A DNA stretch of 64,000 nt from Bog-473 sp963738135 (GCA_963738135.1 CAVTVK010000007.1:186001-250000); one strand, 5' to 3'. Counted from the first letter of the stretch, positions 51,852 through 61,507 are shown. Numbers and translations: made by a program. Notes: generated from the letters alone by a model not told the origin.

Positions 51852-53927
51852 CTAAAGAACGCCTAAATCACGCAGTGAATCAGTCACTCCGGCGGCGTAG
51901 GCCCCAGGTGAGAACGCGTGGCTGCTCTCGAGCAAATGCGCGCTCAGCTGTGACGAGGCCAGCGGATCAGCAAGGAGTCGAGCCACGAGGTGCGCACATT
52001 CTTCCACCGTCTCGAAGGTTGTGTCGCAGCCGAGCGTGTGCACCACTTCGCGAGGTCCACCTTGCCCGTAGACGACGGGAATGCAGCCGAAGCTGGCTGC
52101 CTCAATGGGGGTGATGCCGAAGTGCTCGAGCCTCTCGGGGAATTCGTCGGCATCGACGCCGAACCCCGCGGCGTGGATCAGGATGGCTGACCGTCCGTAG
52201 AGCGCAGCGAGATCCGCTCGTCCGATGTTGGGGTAGATCGTGCAGGGGAGGTCGCTTGCCATGCTCTGGAGTTCGTAGAACCGTTTCCTACCTTCGGGGC
52301 TCGGATGGATGGCGCCGGCCAGGGCGAGATCCATGCCCTCGACGCCGAGGTCCTGCATTCGACGGAAGGCGTCGATCACGACGTCCTGGCGCTTGTTGTG
52401 TCCACCGGTGAAGAACCGTCCGACGGTGAGAATGGTTCGACGCTCAGGCCAAGGGAGGCCTCCGAGGGCGCCGGACCACATGGCGTGGGGCGGGATGAGT
52501 CGGACCGGGGGGGCCTCGAGTCCGTAGTGGCGTATCAAGCCGTTGATGTTGCGCCGGACGAAATCCGAGTAGGCCCAGATCTCGTCGTAGCCGGCAAGCC
52601 GGTCACCGTATTCCTCCACGAGCAGGTCGGGCACCCAGAACGGAAACTGGATGTGGTAGATGCTGCGCTTCCCGAACGCTTCGACAGGTGGCACGATGGA
52701 GTTGCCGATGACGGCAGCGAAGCGGCAACTGCTCGGGTCGACCATCTCCCAGGGCAGTGCGGTCCCGATGACGTTGTCGAACCCGAACGTCGCCTCAATC
52801 TGGCGGATTCGGATCGTGCTGTAGCGATTGGGCGATGCGAACACGACCTGGGGCGTCCCCGCTACCGACGACAAGACAGAGGCAAGTTCGAACAACATCC
52901 GCTCGCCCCCACCCGGCACCAGTTGGTACGGCGAGAAGATGACGAACTGCGAGTCTGCCGTTGCCGGTCTTGTCACACGAAGGTCGAGATCGGTCGTCCC
53001 GCGCTCGGCGACTTCGGGTTGGGGTGCCAACGCGAGGTTGGCCAGATGCGACGTCTGGCGCGCCTCGATCCACGGGCCCCATTTCTTCACAAAGCGAGCC
53101 CGGTTGATTTCGGAGATGTCGTGCAGTTTCAGTCGGCTGTCTGATGTCGTCTTGCTCTCAATGTGGACCACCCTGGCGTTCGGATTCACCATGACCTTGC
53201 CGCACTGGGTCCAGAGCTTGAGGCAAAGATCCGTGTCCTCGTAGTACGCAGGCTCCCACTCCAAGGCGAACCCACCCACTTTGAGGAAGTCGGCCCTCCG
53301 CATCATCAGGCAGGCGGCGGAGCAATAGTCGACGAGGCAGGGTGTGTCGTAGTGGTCGGGGCCCCAGACCGCACCCTTACCGATTTGCACGGCGTCCCCC
53401 GTGGAGACGATGACACCTCCTACTTCCTGCACCCTGCCATCGGGGTAGAGGAACATAGGCCCGACTGCGGCGACCAGTGGATCGTCCCGCATCGTCGAGC
53501 AGAGAGCTTCGATCCAACCCGGCTGCACGAATGCGTCATTGTTGAGGAAGACGATGTAATCGCCCTGGGCGAAATCGACCCCGATGTTGTTCCCCTCACC
53601 GAAAAAGCGGTTGACACCGACTTCAACCAAGACGAAATCCTTGCGGCGATGCCGCCGGCGGAGGACGAAGAGCTCTGCGTCAGTAGAGCCGTTGTCCACG
53701 ACGATGATCTCTCGTACGAGTTCGCTGCGGGCCGCGGCCAGTGCGTCGAGGCATTCGACCGTGGTCGCTGCCTGGTTGTAGTTGAGGACGATGACCGAAA
53801 CGTTTTGCGAGAATGGATCGGACTCGGTGACCAACGCGTCGTCCGGGCTCAGTTGTCGGGCTGAACGGGGGTCGCCTTTTGGGCGAGCAATCTGGAAAGC
53901 AGTCGGACTGGCGCTGTCATCCGCCAT
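51852..53927 (-). CDS. Dual-domain GT2-GT4 glycosyltransferase
   Basis: A 691-aa enzyme. The N-terminal GT-A domain (about 43-270) has VSVIVLNYNQAATTVECLDA, IIVVDNGSTDAE, GDYIVFLNNDAF, and ALEWEPAYYEDTDLCLKLW (GT2 acidic base). The C-terminal GT-B domain (about 325-690) has YQLVPGGGERMLFELA, LTVGRFFTGGHNKRQDVVID, and HFGITPIEAASFGCIPVV. Two activities may build one repeat of a surface polymer. The start at 53927 overlaps the coiled-coil gene by 79 nt; a TTG at 53834, 14 nt after that gene, is an alternative and loses only non-conserved residues. Confidence 0.85.
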   Translation of the reverse strand: MADDSASPTAFQIARPKGDPRSARQLSPDDALVTESDPFSQNVSVIVLNYNQAATTVECLDALAAARSELVREIIVVDNGSTDAELFVLRRRHRRKDFVLVEVGVNRFFGEGNNIGVDFAQGDYIVFLNNDAFVQPGWIEALCSTMRDDPLVAAVGPMFLYPDGRVQEVGGVIVSTGDAVQIGKGAVWGPDHYDTPCLVDYCSAACLMMRRADFLKVGGFALEWEPAYYEDTDLCLKLWTQCGKVMVNPNARVVHIESKTTSDSRLKLHDISEINRARFVKKWGPWIEARQTSHLANLALAPQPEVAERGTTDLDLRVTRPATADSQFVIFSPYQLVPGGGERMLFELASVLSSVAGTPQVVFASPNRYSTIRIRQIEATFGFDNVIGTALPWEMVDPSSCRFAAVIGNSIVPPVEAFGKRSIYHIQFPFWVPDLLVEEYGDRLAGYDEIWAYSDFVRRNINGLIRHYGLEAPPVRLIPPHAMWSGALGGLPWPERRTILTVGRFFTGGHNKRQDVVIDAFRRMQDLGVEGMDLALAGAIHPSPEGRKRFYELQSMASDLPCTIYPNIGRADLAALYGRSAILIHAAGFGVDADEFPERLEHFGITPIEAASFGCIPVVYGQGGPREVVHTLGCDTTFETVEECAHLVARLLADPLASSQLSAHLLESSHAFSPGAYAAGVTDSLRDLGVL

Positions 53928-54490
53928 GACGTCGAGTGCTCCATGTCCGCGATCACGCTCCGTGCGTCGGCGGCATGCCCCGCGTAGATCTCGACACGAA
54001 GCTCGGCATCATCGATCAGCAGGTCCTTTTCGGAAAGCTTCGCTTCGTACCGTGCCGCCGAGGTCGAGATCTTCGCCGTGAGCACGTCGAGTCGGTCGAG
54101 GAAATCCTGCACCAGTTGCGCCCGCTCGAGCCTGGCCGCCTCGGTCTGCTCCGCCAGGTCGCTGCGGGAATCGGCCACCTCGACGGCGAGGCGGTCCGTG
54201 AGATCCTTGTAGGCGCCGAGTGCCGAGAGGAAGACCCGCCTCTCGGTGTGTTGTCGCTCGACGAGTTCGGTGAGGATTCCCCTGACGGCCTCAGGGGAGA
54301 TGGCCTCGTCACCCAGCTCCCGGTAGTCCTCGACGGGCTCGCTGAAAACGGCCAGGAGATTTCCCACGGCCGGGGGTACGTTCTCCGGATTGAGCCTGAA
54401 GAACTCTTCGAGGATCGGCGCGTCGGCGAGGGGATCCGACTTGGCGACCGCATCGGCGGCGCCAGACGGTGGCTTGTGAGGGGGGGTCAA
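53849..54490 (-). CDS. Coiled-coil protein paired with glycosyltransferase
   Basis: A 213-aa protein, mostly helical. A long heptad segment (about 75-195: VERQHTERRVFLSALGAYKD, DSRSDLAEQTEAARLERAQL) ends in MEHSTSWRMTAPVRLLSRLL. This S-x-SWR-x-TAP(L/V)R tail is common as the C-terminus of glycosyltransferase-associated proteins. No catalytic motif. TTG 54490. Likely a scaffold or chain-length partner for the next gene. Confidence 0.65.
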   Translation of the reverse strand: MTPPHKPPSGAADAVAKSDPLADAPILEEFFRLNPENVPPAVGNLLAVFSEPVEDYRELGDEAISPEAVRGILTELVERQHTERRVFLSALGAYKDLTDRLAVEVADSRSDLAEQTEAARLERAQLVQDFLDRLDVLTAKISTSAARYEAKLSEKDLLIDDAELRVEIYAGHAADARSVIADMEHSTSWRMTAPVRLLSRLLAQKATPVQPDN

Positions 54491-54683
54491 GGGACTGATG
54501 GGTTCACGGAGTGCACGGGAGAGGACTAAATTACTGCTGACCTGGTCATTCAGTACTTGCGACCACTTCGCTAGCGGATGAGCCTGAGCTGATTCCGGGC
54601 CAGCCTAGCCCGCAGGCGCTCGATCACCTCGTGGAGCCCGCAAGCTCGGCCAGCCGGGGTCCACGAGCACGGACAGTACGGGG

Positions 54684-54715
54684 AGCACGGAGCGGCACGG
54701 AGCGGCACGGAGCGG
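54684..54715. repeat. 10-bp tandem repeat
   Basis: AGCGGCACGG is tandemly repeated at 54691-54700 and 54701-54710, flanked by partial copies (54684-54690, 54711-54715). It lies in the 255-nt gap between the coiled-coil gene and the next glycosyltransferase, which otherwise holds no gene I can support. TAATTT (minus strand, 54528-54533) in the same gap could be a -10. Confidence 0.6.
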
Positions 54716-54745
54716 AGGTGCGGTCGAACTGCCGGTCCGGCCGCA

Positions 54746-55693
54746 TCACTTTTCGGCGAAGAGGGTCCGCACGCGCTCGACCAGTGCACCGGCATCGCCG
54801 TATCGGGAGTCGGCATAGCGGCGTCCTGCGTCCGACGCCGCAGAATGTCCTCTCTCGCTTTGCAGAGCGGCAACGGCGTCGATCAACTCGCCGGGATCGC
54901 CGAAGGTCGATCCGCCGCCGGAGCGCGCGTGTGTCACCGCCGGTCCCGAGCTCTCGGGGACGATGATGGGCGTCCCGAACCGGAGCGCCTCGATGCACTC
55001 GCGCGCGAGATGGGGTCCTGGTGCGAGGTCGACGCACACGGCCGCATGCGCGATCAGGCGCCACAGGTCCATCCTGGTGTCGACGCTGACCCGGCCCCGC
55101 AGCGCTCGGCCCTTCCAGGCCGAAGCGACACCTTCCTCGACGAGGACGATCTCTGCGGCGGGAAATGCAGCGGTCAACCAAGCCACAGCGAAAGGCGGAC
55201 CGTCCGGGCTACCCGAGTGGTCGGAGAGAATGAGCTGATAGTCGGTGAATCCGAACCCGTGGTGGCGATGTGCCTGCGCCAGCCGGTTCACCGGCACGTG
55301 CACATTGACCCACGGCGATGCATCGCTCTCGCCGGAGTGAACGACGTGCAACCTCCGCCACTCAGGCGTCACCGGCTCGTCCGCCGGGGCCGACAGGAAG
55401 AAGACTGTGCGAGGGCGGTCCTCGGCGAGGAGTGCAGCCACTTTCACCGTGAGCTCGTCGACCAGCACTGCGTCGCCAGAGGCCAGTCCCGGCCGGCGGT
55501 GGTCACCGACCCTTCCCAGGCCCAGGAGGTCGAATGCTCCGTCCGGTTCCGCGAAGCCGGCGGGACCGGGCACCAGGACCGAGAGCGGACCGACCCTGGA
55601 GGCTGCCCCGGCGATGGAACGTGTGACGAAGGCCAGCTCCGACCCTTTTTCCCGCCAGTGGCTCCCGACGACAACCGCTCCCAGCTCAGCCAT
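54746..55693 (-). CDS. Glycosyltransferase (GT4-like C-terminal domain)
   Basis: A 315-aa protein starting MAELGAVVVGSHWREKGSEL. The C-terminal nucleotide-sugar region reads LAPGPHLARECIEALRFGTP and IIVPESSGPAVTHARSGGGS, in GT4 style with the E-x7-type acidic residues. The N-terminal acceptor half is divergent. ATG 55693 overlaps the coiled-coil gene by 8 nt; upstream codons are not conserved. Part of the surface-polysaccharide operon; donor and acceptor unknown. Confidence 0.72.
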   Translation of the reverse strand: MAELGAVVVGSHWREKGSELAFVTRSIAGAASRVGPLSVLVPGPAGFAEPDGAFDLLGLGRVGDHRRPGLASGDAVLVDELTVKVAALLAEDRPRTVFFLSAPADEPVTPEWRRLHVVHSGESDASPWVNVHVPVNRLAQAHRHHGFGFTDYQLILSDHSGSPDGPPFAVAWLTAAFPAAEIVLVEEGVASAWKGRALRGRVSVDTRMDLWRLIAHAAVCVDLAPGPHLARECIEALRFGTPIIVPESSGPAVTHARSGGGSTFGDPGELIDAVAALQSERGHSAASDAGRRYADSRYGDAGALVERVRTLFAEK

Positions 55694-56090
55694 CCCGCAG
55701 CTGGTTCGACGCCACCAGACGTTTGAGGTGCGCGACCTCCGCCCGCAGCCGCGCCACCTCCTGGCCGAATGATTCGGCGACATCGGCACTCACGGCCTCC
55801 CGCGCTGCGAGGCGGTCAGTCAGCACGTCGCACTGCGCTGTGACGGCATCCGTCGCTTCCGCCAACGCACCGAGGAGCCGGCGGTCCGACCTCCCAGAGA
55901 CTCGCCCGGCCCAGGTGCGGAGCGAGCGCGCCGCAGGAGCATGCCAGCTCGACCACGCGCGGCGGAACGAAACGACGGCCTCGGAGGCTCCGACATGCTC
56001 GAGTGGAGGAGGCGTGTCCGTCGGTTGTTGCAGGATGCGAGGTGGGCGCCCGGAATCCTCGGCTACTGCATCGTGAGCGTCGCGTACCAT
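55686..56090 (-). CDS. Small coiled-coil protein in the glycosyltransferase operon
   Basis: A 134-aa protein. Residues about 70-128 (LAEATDAVTAQCDVLTDRLA, ESFGQEVARLRAEVAHLKRL) form a strong heptad coiled coil; the N-terminal 60 are basic and possibly disordered. No enzyme motif. It overlaps both neighbours (28 nt with the GT2 gene, 8 nt with the GT4 gene), so it is translated with them. Similar in kind to the coiled-coil protein at 53849. Confidence 0.6.
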   Translation of the reverse strand: MVRDAHDAVAEDSGRPPRILQQPTDTPPPLEHVGASEAVVSFRRAWSSWHAPAARSLRTWAGRVSGRSDRRLLGALAEATDAVTAQCDVLTDRLAAREAVSADVAESFGQEVARLRAEVAHLKRLVASNQLRDG

Positions 56091-57791
56091 GTGTTCCAGT
56101 CGTCCTTCTCACTCGGGCGGGCCAGTCGGCAGGACGGATCCGCGCGGGTGAGGTGTGGGTTGAAGTAGCGGTCCCCCTCGGCAATGTAGTCCTTCCACCG
56201 ATCGACGAACTTGACGACGTCGCCCACGCCGCCCGCCGTGCCCCGGCTCGGCGATTCATGGTGGATCAACTCAGCCGTCGGCTCGTAGATCGTACGCAAG
56301 CCCAACGTTGCGGCCCGGAGGCAGTAGTCGACGTCGTTCAGGTCGACCCCGAGTTCCTCGTCGAAGCCGTCCAGGAGTTCGAAGACATCACGACGGGTCG
56401 CCAGGCAGGCACCGGTCACCGCCGAGCACTCGCGGGTGCTGACCGCCATGCGCAGGTATCCGGCTTCGTCCTCGGCCAGGCCACCGAGGACGTGTCCCGC
56501 CGCCCCGGTGAGCCCGACGACGAGGCCGCAGTGCTGCAGGCGGCGGTCAGGGTAGAGCAGTCGGGCACCAGCGACGCCGACGTCTGACCGGAGTGCCTGG
56601 GCACAGAGCGCGGACAACCAGCCGCTCTGGTGCGCCTCGATGTCATTGTTGAGGAACAGCAGCACATCCCCCCTCGCCAGCAGCGCTCCTGCATTGTTCA
56701 GCGCCGCCCAGTTGAAGGGTCGGGGATCGCGAACGACGCGGACATCGGGATGTTCGTCCAGTCGTTCGACGAGGGTGAGGGTCTCGAGGTCGGACGAGCC
56801 GTTGTCGATGAGGACGAGCTCGACGCTGGCGTGCATGCCGGTGGTGGCAACGACGGAATCTACGCAGGTCCGGAGGAGCCGCGGTTCATCGCGAAACGGG
56901 ATCAGGATGCTCACGGGGGTCCCTGTTCTCGCCGGCCGCAAGATGCGAAAGTGACCGGGGGACGGGCCCGGCCTCCACAGCGGCCTCCTCGGTACGGTCG
57001 CGGAGCACCTCTTGAATGTGGCGAACGGACATGGGCCCATCTTCGGCAATCGTGCCGTTCGAGCGATGGCACAGGACCTCGGGAATGTGGATCACGGCAT
57101 CGGCGGCCTCGGTAGCCCGTAACGCGCACTCGTGCTCGAGCGCCTCGGTGCCGGATGCCACAAGACGCGGCAGCTGATCGGCCACAGTCGCTCCGATGGC
57201 GAGGGGGCGGCCGATGTAGGCGCTGGACAGGAGGAAATCGGGCGAGAAGTCGGGCTTGAACTGCGGCGCTCTCGGCTCGCCATCCTGTGTCACCTCGTCC
57301 TGGTCCGCATAGACGACGCTCGTCGGCGTGAGTGCAGCGCTCAGCAGCGCGACCGCGTCTGGCGCCCACACATCGCCGGGGAAGAGCAAAGCCCTGGATG
57401 CGCCGCGGTTGGCCTCGATCCCGATTCCCATGAGGTCACGATCAGAGCCGAGGCCTCCCGCAGCCAGGACCCGGATACGCCGGCGATCCCGGAATGCCGT
57501 CGCCGAGTGGACGAGCGCCCGGATTTGCGTCACGCGGTCCTCGGTGGTGACGACGGTCAGCGACCACCCACCGCGCTGGCGTCGCAGGCTCCGGAGCGTG
57601 CGCTCGAGCGCCTGCGGTTCGGCGTCACCGACGGCCATGACCAGGCAGAGATTCGATCTCCTCGTCGAACGCCCCGCCCGTGACCGCTCATCTTCCCGCC
57701 GGCGCGACCAGGCCGCGTACGGCTCCGGGTCCTGGGATACGTCAGGAGGGAGGGGCGGTAGCTCACGAGGGGCAAAGAGCACCCGTTCCAC
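56063..57791 (-). pseudogene. Large GT2 glycosyltransferase, frameshifted between its two halves
   Basis: Two adjoining frames make one rhamnan/O-antigen-type GT2 protein of about 575 aa. The N-terminal half (GTG 57791) has ERTLRSLRRQRGGWSLTVVT, VVYADQDEVTQDGEPRAPQF and KPDFSPDFLLSSAYIGRPLA. The C-terminal half has PVSILIPFRDEPRLLRTCVD, LVLIDNGSSD, GDVLLFLNNDIEAHQSGWLS and GFDEELGVDLNDVDYCLRA, ending at 56063. The switch is at a run of five G (plus strand, 56957-56961); removing one base restores a continuous protein. The promoter TAGATT lies 6 nt before the GTG. Probable assembly or recent indel. Confidence 0.82.
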
Positions 57792-57797
57792 GCGGGC

Positions 57798-57803
57798 AAT
57801 CTA
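57798..57803 (-). promoter_or_regulatory. Leaderless -10 hexamer for the GT2 gene
   Basis: TAGATT on the minus strand, 6 nt before the GTG at 57791. Confidence 0.45.
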
Positions 57804-57867
57804 GTTGACCCTGCTCGGACGGACGGCGCGTTGGCGCAGGTGAGCGTGGACCTGCCACCATTCGCCA

Positions 57868-58953
57868 ATGGGGATATCCGACCGCCTCCTGATGGGGCCG
57901 GGACCTTCGAATTCGTACCCTGAGGTCACCATGGCGCTGGCCGGTCCCGTGCTCGGCCACCTCGATCCGCAATTCCTGGCCATCCTGGACAGCACGAATG
58001 ACCGTCTGCGCCAGATCTTCGGGACCTCCAACGCGCTCACCCTCCCCTTGAGCGGAACGGGGTCAGCCGGCATGGAGGCGTCCTTCGTGAACTTCGTCCG
58101 GCCCGGCGACCCTGTCGTTGTCGGGGTCAACGGCGTCTTCGGCGAGCGGATGTGCGAGGTGGCGAGCCGCCATGGGGCTGAGGTCGTCCGGGTCGACGCC
58201 GAGTGGGGCGAGCCGATCGATCCGGACAGTCTGCTTGCCGCGCACCCTGCTCCGGCCGTCATTGCCGTGGTGCACGCCGAGACGTCGACGGGAGCGCGCA
58301 ACGACATCGCTCCGTTGGGCCGGAGCAAGGGCAATGCCCTGCTCCTGGTCGACATGGTGACGTCGCTCGGAGGGATTGAGGTTGCCGTCGACGAATGGTC
58401 GGTCGACATCGCCTACAGCGGGACTCAGAAATGTCTGGGCGTCCCTCCGGGTTTGTCGCCCTTCACGGTGTCGCAGCGGGCCCTGGGGCGGATCGTCGAG
58501 CGGCCCTCCAGTTGGTACCTCGACCTCAATCTTCTGGCGCGCTACGTGAACGATGCCTCGGGCGCGCGTGTGTACCACCACACGGCGCCCGTGACGATGG
58601 TGGCGGCGCTGCACGCGGGGCTCGGGGTCCTGCTCGACGAGGGGCTCCAGGCTTCGTGGGAGCGCCACGCCGAGTGTGGCCGGCTCCTGCAGGACGGGTT
58701 GACCGAGCTTGGTCTCGAGTTGCTGGTGGCCGCCGACCACCGTCTCCCACAGCTCACCACGGTGCGTCTCCCAGCCGGCGTCGACGACGGTGCGACGCGG
58801 CGGGCGCTCCTCTCGACCTATGGCATAGAGATTGGTGCCGGTGCCGGGCAACTGGCCGGGCAGATCTGGCGCATCGGCTGCATGGGTCACACCGCGCGCC
58901 GGCGCAACGTCCTCGCCCTGCTGGGCGCGCTCAAGGAGGTACTCGGACGATGA
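57868..58953 (+). CDS. Class V aminotransferase (alanine-glyoxylate / serine-pyruvate type)
   Basis: PLP enzyme of 361 aa. LLMGPGPSNSYPEVTMALAG at the N-terminus, LPLSGTGSAGMEASFVNFVR, VVHAETSTGARNDIAPLG, LLVDMVTSLGGIEVAVDEWS and the Schiff-base Lys in YSGTQKCLGVPPGLSPFTVS mark the AGAT/SPT group. C-terminal IWRIGCMGHTARRRNVLALL is typical. Transaminates alanine or serine with glyoxylate or pyruvate. ATG 57868; the stop overlaps the next gene (ATGA). Confidence 0.92.
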   Translation: MGISDRLLMGPGPSNSYPEVTMALAGPVLGHLDPQFLAILDSTNDRLRQIFGTSNALTLPLSGTGSAGMEASFVNFVRPGDPVVVGVNGVFGERMCEVASRHGAEVVRVDAEWGEPIDPDSLLAAHPAPAVIAVVHAETSTGARNDIAPLGRSKGNALLLVDMVTSLGGIEVAVDEWSVDIAYSGTQKCLGVPPGLSPFTVSQRALGRIVERPSSWYLDLNLLARYVNDASGARVYHHTAPVTMVAALHAGLGVLLDEGLQASWERHAECGRLLQDGLTELGLELLVAADHRLPQLTTVRLPAGVDDGATRRALLSTYGIEIGAGAGQLAGQIWRIGCMGHTARRRNVLALLGALKEVLGR

Positions 58954-59570
58954 CTGCGGCCCGGGCGGTCCGCCACGCGCCCCTGGAGCTTCGGGGGAGG
59001 CGTGTGTTGCTGCGCTCGTTGACGGAGAACGACTTTGCCGCCTGGCATGAGGTGCGGACACGGTGCGCCAGCTGGCTACTCCGATGGGAGCCTCGACCCA
59101 AGGGCGCGCCGGCGCCGTCAGAGGACCGGCCGAGCTTCGCGGCGCGCTGTGGCATTCGTGAACGCGAGCGGCACTTGGGTACGGGATACGGCTTCGGCAT
59201 CTTCGTGGGCGAGCGCTTCGCCGGTGAGGTGACGCTTTCCTCCATACAGCGGGGGCCGTTCCAGAGCGCGTTCATCGGGTACTGGGTCGACGAGGAGCTG
59301 GCGGGACGCGGGCTGGTGCCCGAGGCGGTGGTCGTCACGCTCCGCTTCGCCTTCGAAGCCATTTCATTGCACCGGGTGGAGATTTCGATCATCCCGAGGA
59401 ACACGCCCAGTCGGAGGGTCGTGGAGAAGCTCGGTATCCGTGAGGAGGGCATCGCCCTCCGATTTCTCGAAATCGACGGGGAGTGGGAGGACCACGTGCG
59501 CTACGCCATCACGGCGGAGGAGTGGGCCGCGCGCGAACGCGAATTGGTCGAGGAGTGGATCGAGAACTGA
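58950..59570 (+). CDS. GNAT-family N-acetyltransferase (RimJ/RimL type)
   Basis: A 206-aa acetyltransferase: LELRGRRVLLRSLTENDFAA, FAGEVTLSSIQRGPFQSAFI, the CoA-binding WVDEELAGRGLVPEAVVVTL, and LHRVEISIIPRNTPSRRVVE. This pattern is that of RimJ-like alanine or ribosomal protein acetyltransferases, although substrate cannot be assigned. ATG 58950 is coupled to the aminotransferase by a 4-nt overlap. Ends 8 nt from the convergent SDR gene. Confidence 0.88.
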   Translation: MTAARAVRHAPLELRGRRVLLRSLTENDFAAWHEVRTRCASWLLRWEPRPKGAPAPSEDRPSFAARCGIRERERHLGTGYGFGIFVGERFAGEVTLSSIQRGPFQSAFIGYWVDEELAGRGLVPEAVVVTLRFAFEAISLHRVEISIIPRNTPSRRVVEKLGIREEGIALRFLEIDGEWEDHVRYAITAEEWAARERELVEEWIEN

Positions 59571-59578
59571 CCTGACCG

Positions 59579-60613
59579 TCAGTCGCCGCTCCCCACGACG
59601 GATGGTGAGTGCCGGAAGAACTGTTCGACGTCGTGCTCATAGGTGTAGGACCGTGGCATCCGCCCGGTCTGCCGGCGCAGGCGCAGGGCCCGGATGAATG
59701 TCTGAACCGCGCCCGCACTGGTGGCGTTGTAGGTGAAGCCGGTGGCCGCGAAGCGTCGTGTATCCACGCCGCGGCCGTAACGGAGGAGATCCTCGAGCTC
59801 GGCCGGCAGGTCGAACAGTCTTGCCACGGGTCGAATCTTGAACGGACTGAATGGCGAGAGCGGGACGAGCCTCGTCCCGCAGATCGTCGCCACCTCGCTC
59901 CAGGGGAGCCTCCCCTCTGCAGCCACGTTGTAGAGGCCGGGGATGCCGGCCCGGGTGACGTGGAGCAGGGCGCGCACCACGTCACCCTCCTCAATGAATT
60001 GCAGGAGGGGGTCGAAGCCGAAGATGGACGGACACACTGCCCGTGACAGGTTCCGGCTGATCGGTGTGGTGAGATGGTCGCCCAGGACGTTCGCAAAGCG
60101 GAGCACGGTGACCTTCGTGCCGGGGTTGTCCTCCGCGAAATCGCGCATGAGCCCATCGGCCTCGACGAGGGCCCGCTCCACGCTGTTCTTCACCGGGCTC
60201 GTCCGGGCGGTGTCCTCCTGGAATGTGTTCGGGTCACTCGCCGCAGAGCCGTAGACCAGTGTCGATGACTTGACCACGATGTGACGGACCGACGAGCCGG
60301 CCACTCCCGCCGCCGCCAGAAGGTTCATGGTCCCGATGACGTTGATCTCGTGCATGGCCCGCCTCGGTACCGAGGAGGAATTGGTGATCATGAAGGTATG
60401 CAGGATCGTGTCGACCTGGGTCGCCCTCACGATCCGGTTCAAGATGGAGTAGGTCTGATCGGCCCGGACGAACTCGGCGCGTTCGAAGGGGACCGATGGT
60501 GCCCGTGTCCCCATGCCGAGGATCACGTCCATGCTGGGGTCGGTCTCAAGAGCTTGGACCATCCGCCCGCCCCAGAAGGTGTCGGCTCCGGTCACGAGGA
60601 CTCGACGGCCCAC
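59579..60613 (-). CDS. NAD-dependent epimerase/dehydratase (extended SDR)
   Basis: A 344-aa extended short-chain dehydrogenase. RRVLVTGADTFWGGRMVQAL is a variant of the GxxGxxG dinucleotide loop (here G-A-D-T-F-W-G). HEINVIGTMNLLAAAGVAGS and VVKSSTLVYGSAASDPN follow; the usual YxxxK appears to be replaced (around KNSVERALVEADGLM), so classical epimerase chemistry is uncertain. GTG 60613 lies 6 nt after the acyltransferase stop, suggesting an operon linking lipid and sugar chemistry. Confidence 0.78.
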   Translation of the reverse strand: MGRRVLVTGADTFWGGRMVQALETDPSMDVILGMGTRAPSVPFERAEFVRADQTYSILNRIVRATQVDTILHTFMITNSSSVPRRAMHEINVIGTMNLLAAAGVAGSSVRHIVVKSSTLVYGSAASDPNTFQEDTARTSPVKNSVERALVEADGLMRDFAEDNPGTKVTVLRFANVLGDHLTTPISRNLSRAVCPSIFGFDPLLQFIEEGDVVRALLHVTRAGIPGLYNVAAEGRLPWSEVATICGTRLVPLSPFSPFKIRPVARLFDLPAELEDLLRYGRGVDTRRFAATGFTYNATSAGAVQTFIRALRLRRQTGRMPRSYTYEHDVEQFFRHSPSVVGSGD

Positions 60614-60619
60614 GATGCC

Positions 60620-61501
60620 TCAGCCGAACCAGACGCTGCGCCGGTCGCGCAGCATGTCGTACACAGACTCCTGAAGGAGCGATCGGATGCGCTCTGACTC
60701 TTCCATGATGCGGCTCTTCGAATACCGCTCCTGGTCCGGGGCGACGTCGAAGTGCACCGGCGCCATGACCCGCAGCTTGAATTTGGCGGGAAACGGCGTC
60801 ACTACGCCGAGCGGGCCCAGCGCCAGCACGTTGGCCGTGATCGGAAAGTACGGGAGACCGAGGGCCCGGGCCACCGTCGGCAGCCGCAGGACGACGGGCA
60901 TCGCCTCCTCGGCGCCGACGACAGCGATGGGGATCACGGGAACACCGGCGCGCATGGCGATCTCGACGAAGCCGCCACGCCCGAAGCGACGGAGCTGGTA
61001 GCGGTCGGTGAACGACTTTGAGGTTCCCTTCGTCCCCTCCGGGAACACCAGAGCGAGTTGCTGCTGTTCTTTGAGAAGCCGGTAGGCGTTGGCGGGACGA
61101 GCCGAAACCCCACCGGCGCGCGCCCACAGGGTCCCGACGACCGGCACCGTCCGGAAGAAGTAGTCGGCCATGCCGTACACGGGTCGCCCGAGCTCCTTCT
61201 CGACACCGTGCATGATGACCGGTGCGTCGGAGGGGATGGCGCCGGCATGGTTGGCGACGAGCAGCGCGCCACCTTCGGCCGGGATTCTCTCGAGACCTTC
61301 CCACTCCGTGCGGAACCATTTCGAATAGACCGGCTCGTAGAGCGCACGGACGAGTGTCCGCGTCCGTTCGGAGCGACCCCATTCGTCGACGTCGGACAGC
61401 CGGGGATCCTCGGTCTCACCAGGTTGCTCGGAGGCGACACGGATCGGCACGACGGCTGTGGATCCGTTCTTCTCTCCGACGACCTGGCGCCCGCTGGCCA
61501 T
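60620..61501 (-). CDS. PlsC-like 1-acyl-glycerol-3-phosphate acyltransferase
   Basis: A 293-aa membrane-associated acyltransferase. LLVANHAGAIPSDAPVIMHG holds the catalytic His/Asp box (His spaced six residues from Asp, as in the NHxGxxPxD group), and ALVFPEGTKGTSKSFTDRY holds the glycerophosphate-binding motif. The region RAGVPVIPIAVVGAEEAMPV is also typical. ATG 61501 is set by TACGAT 6 nt upstream. Probably acylates lysophosphatidate or a related membrane lipid. Confidence 0.88.
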   Translation of the reverse strand: MASGRQVVGEKNGSTAVVPIRVASEQPGETEDPRLSDVDEWGRSERTRTLVRALYEPVYSKWFRTEWEGLERIPAEGGALLVANHAGAIPSDAPVIMHGVEKELGRPVYGMADYFFRTVPVVGTLWARAGGVSARPANAYRLLKEQQQLALVFPEGTKGTSKSFTDRYQLRRFGRGGFVEIAMRAGVPVIPIAVVGAEEAMPVVLRLPTVARALGLPYFPITANVLALGPLGVVTPFPAKFKLRVMAPVHFDVAPDQERYSKSRIMEESERIRSLLQESVYDMLRDRRSVWFG

Positions 61502-61507
61502 CGAACC

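Noticed and set aside
54684..54715. CRISPR-like repeats
   Set aside because: The units are 10 bp and contiguous without spacers; no cas genes are present.
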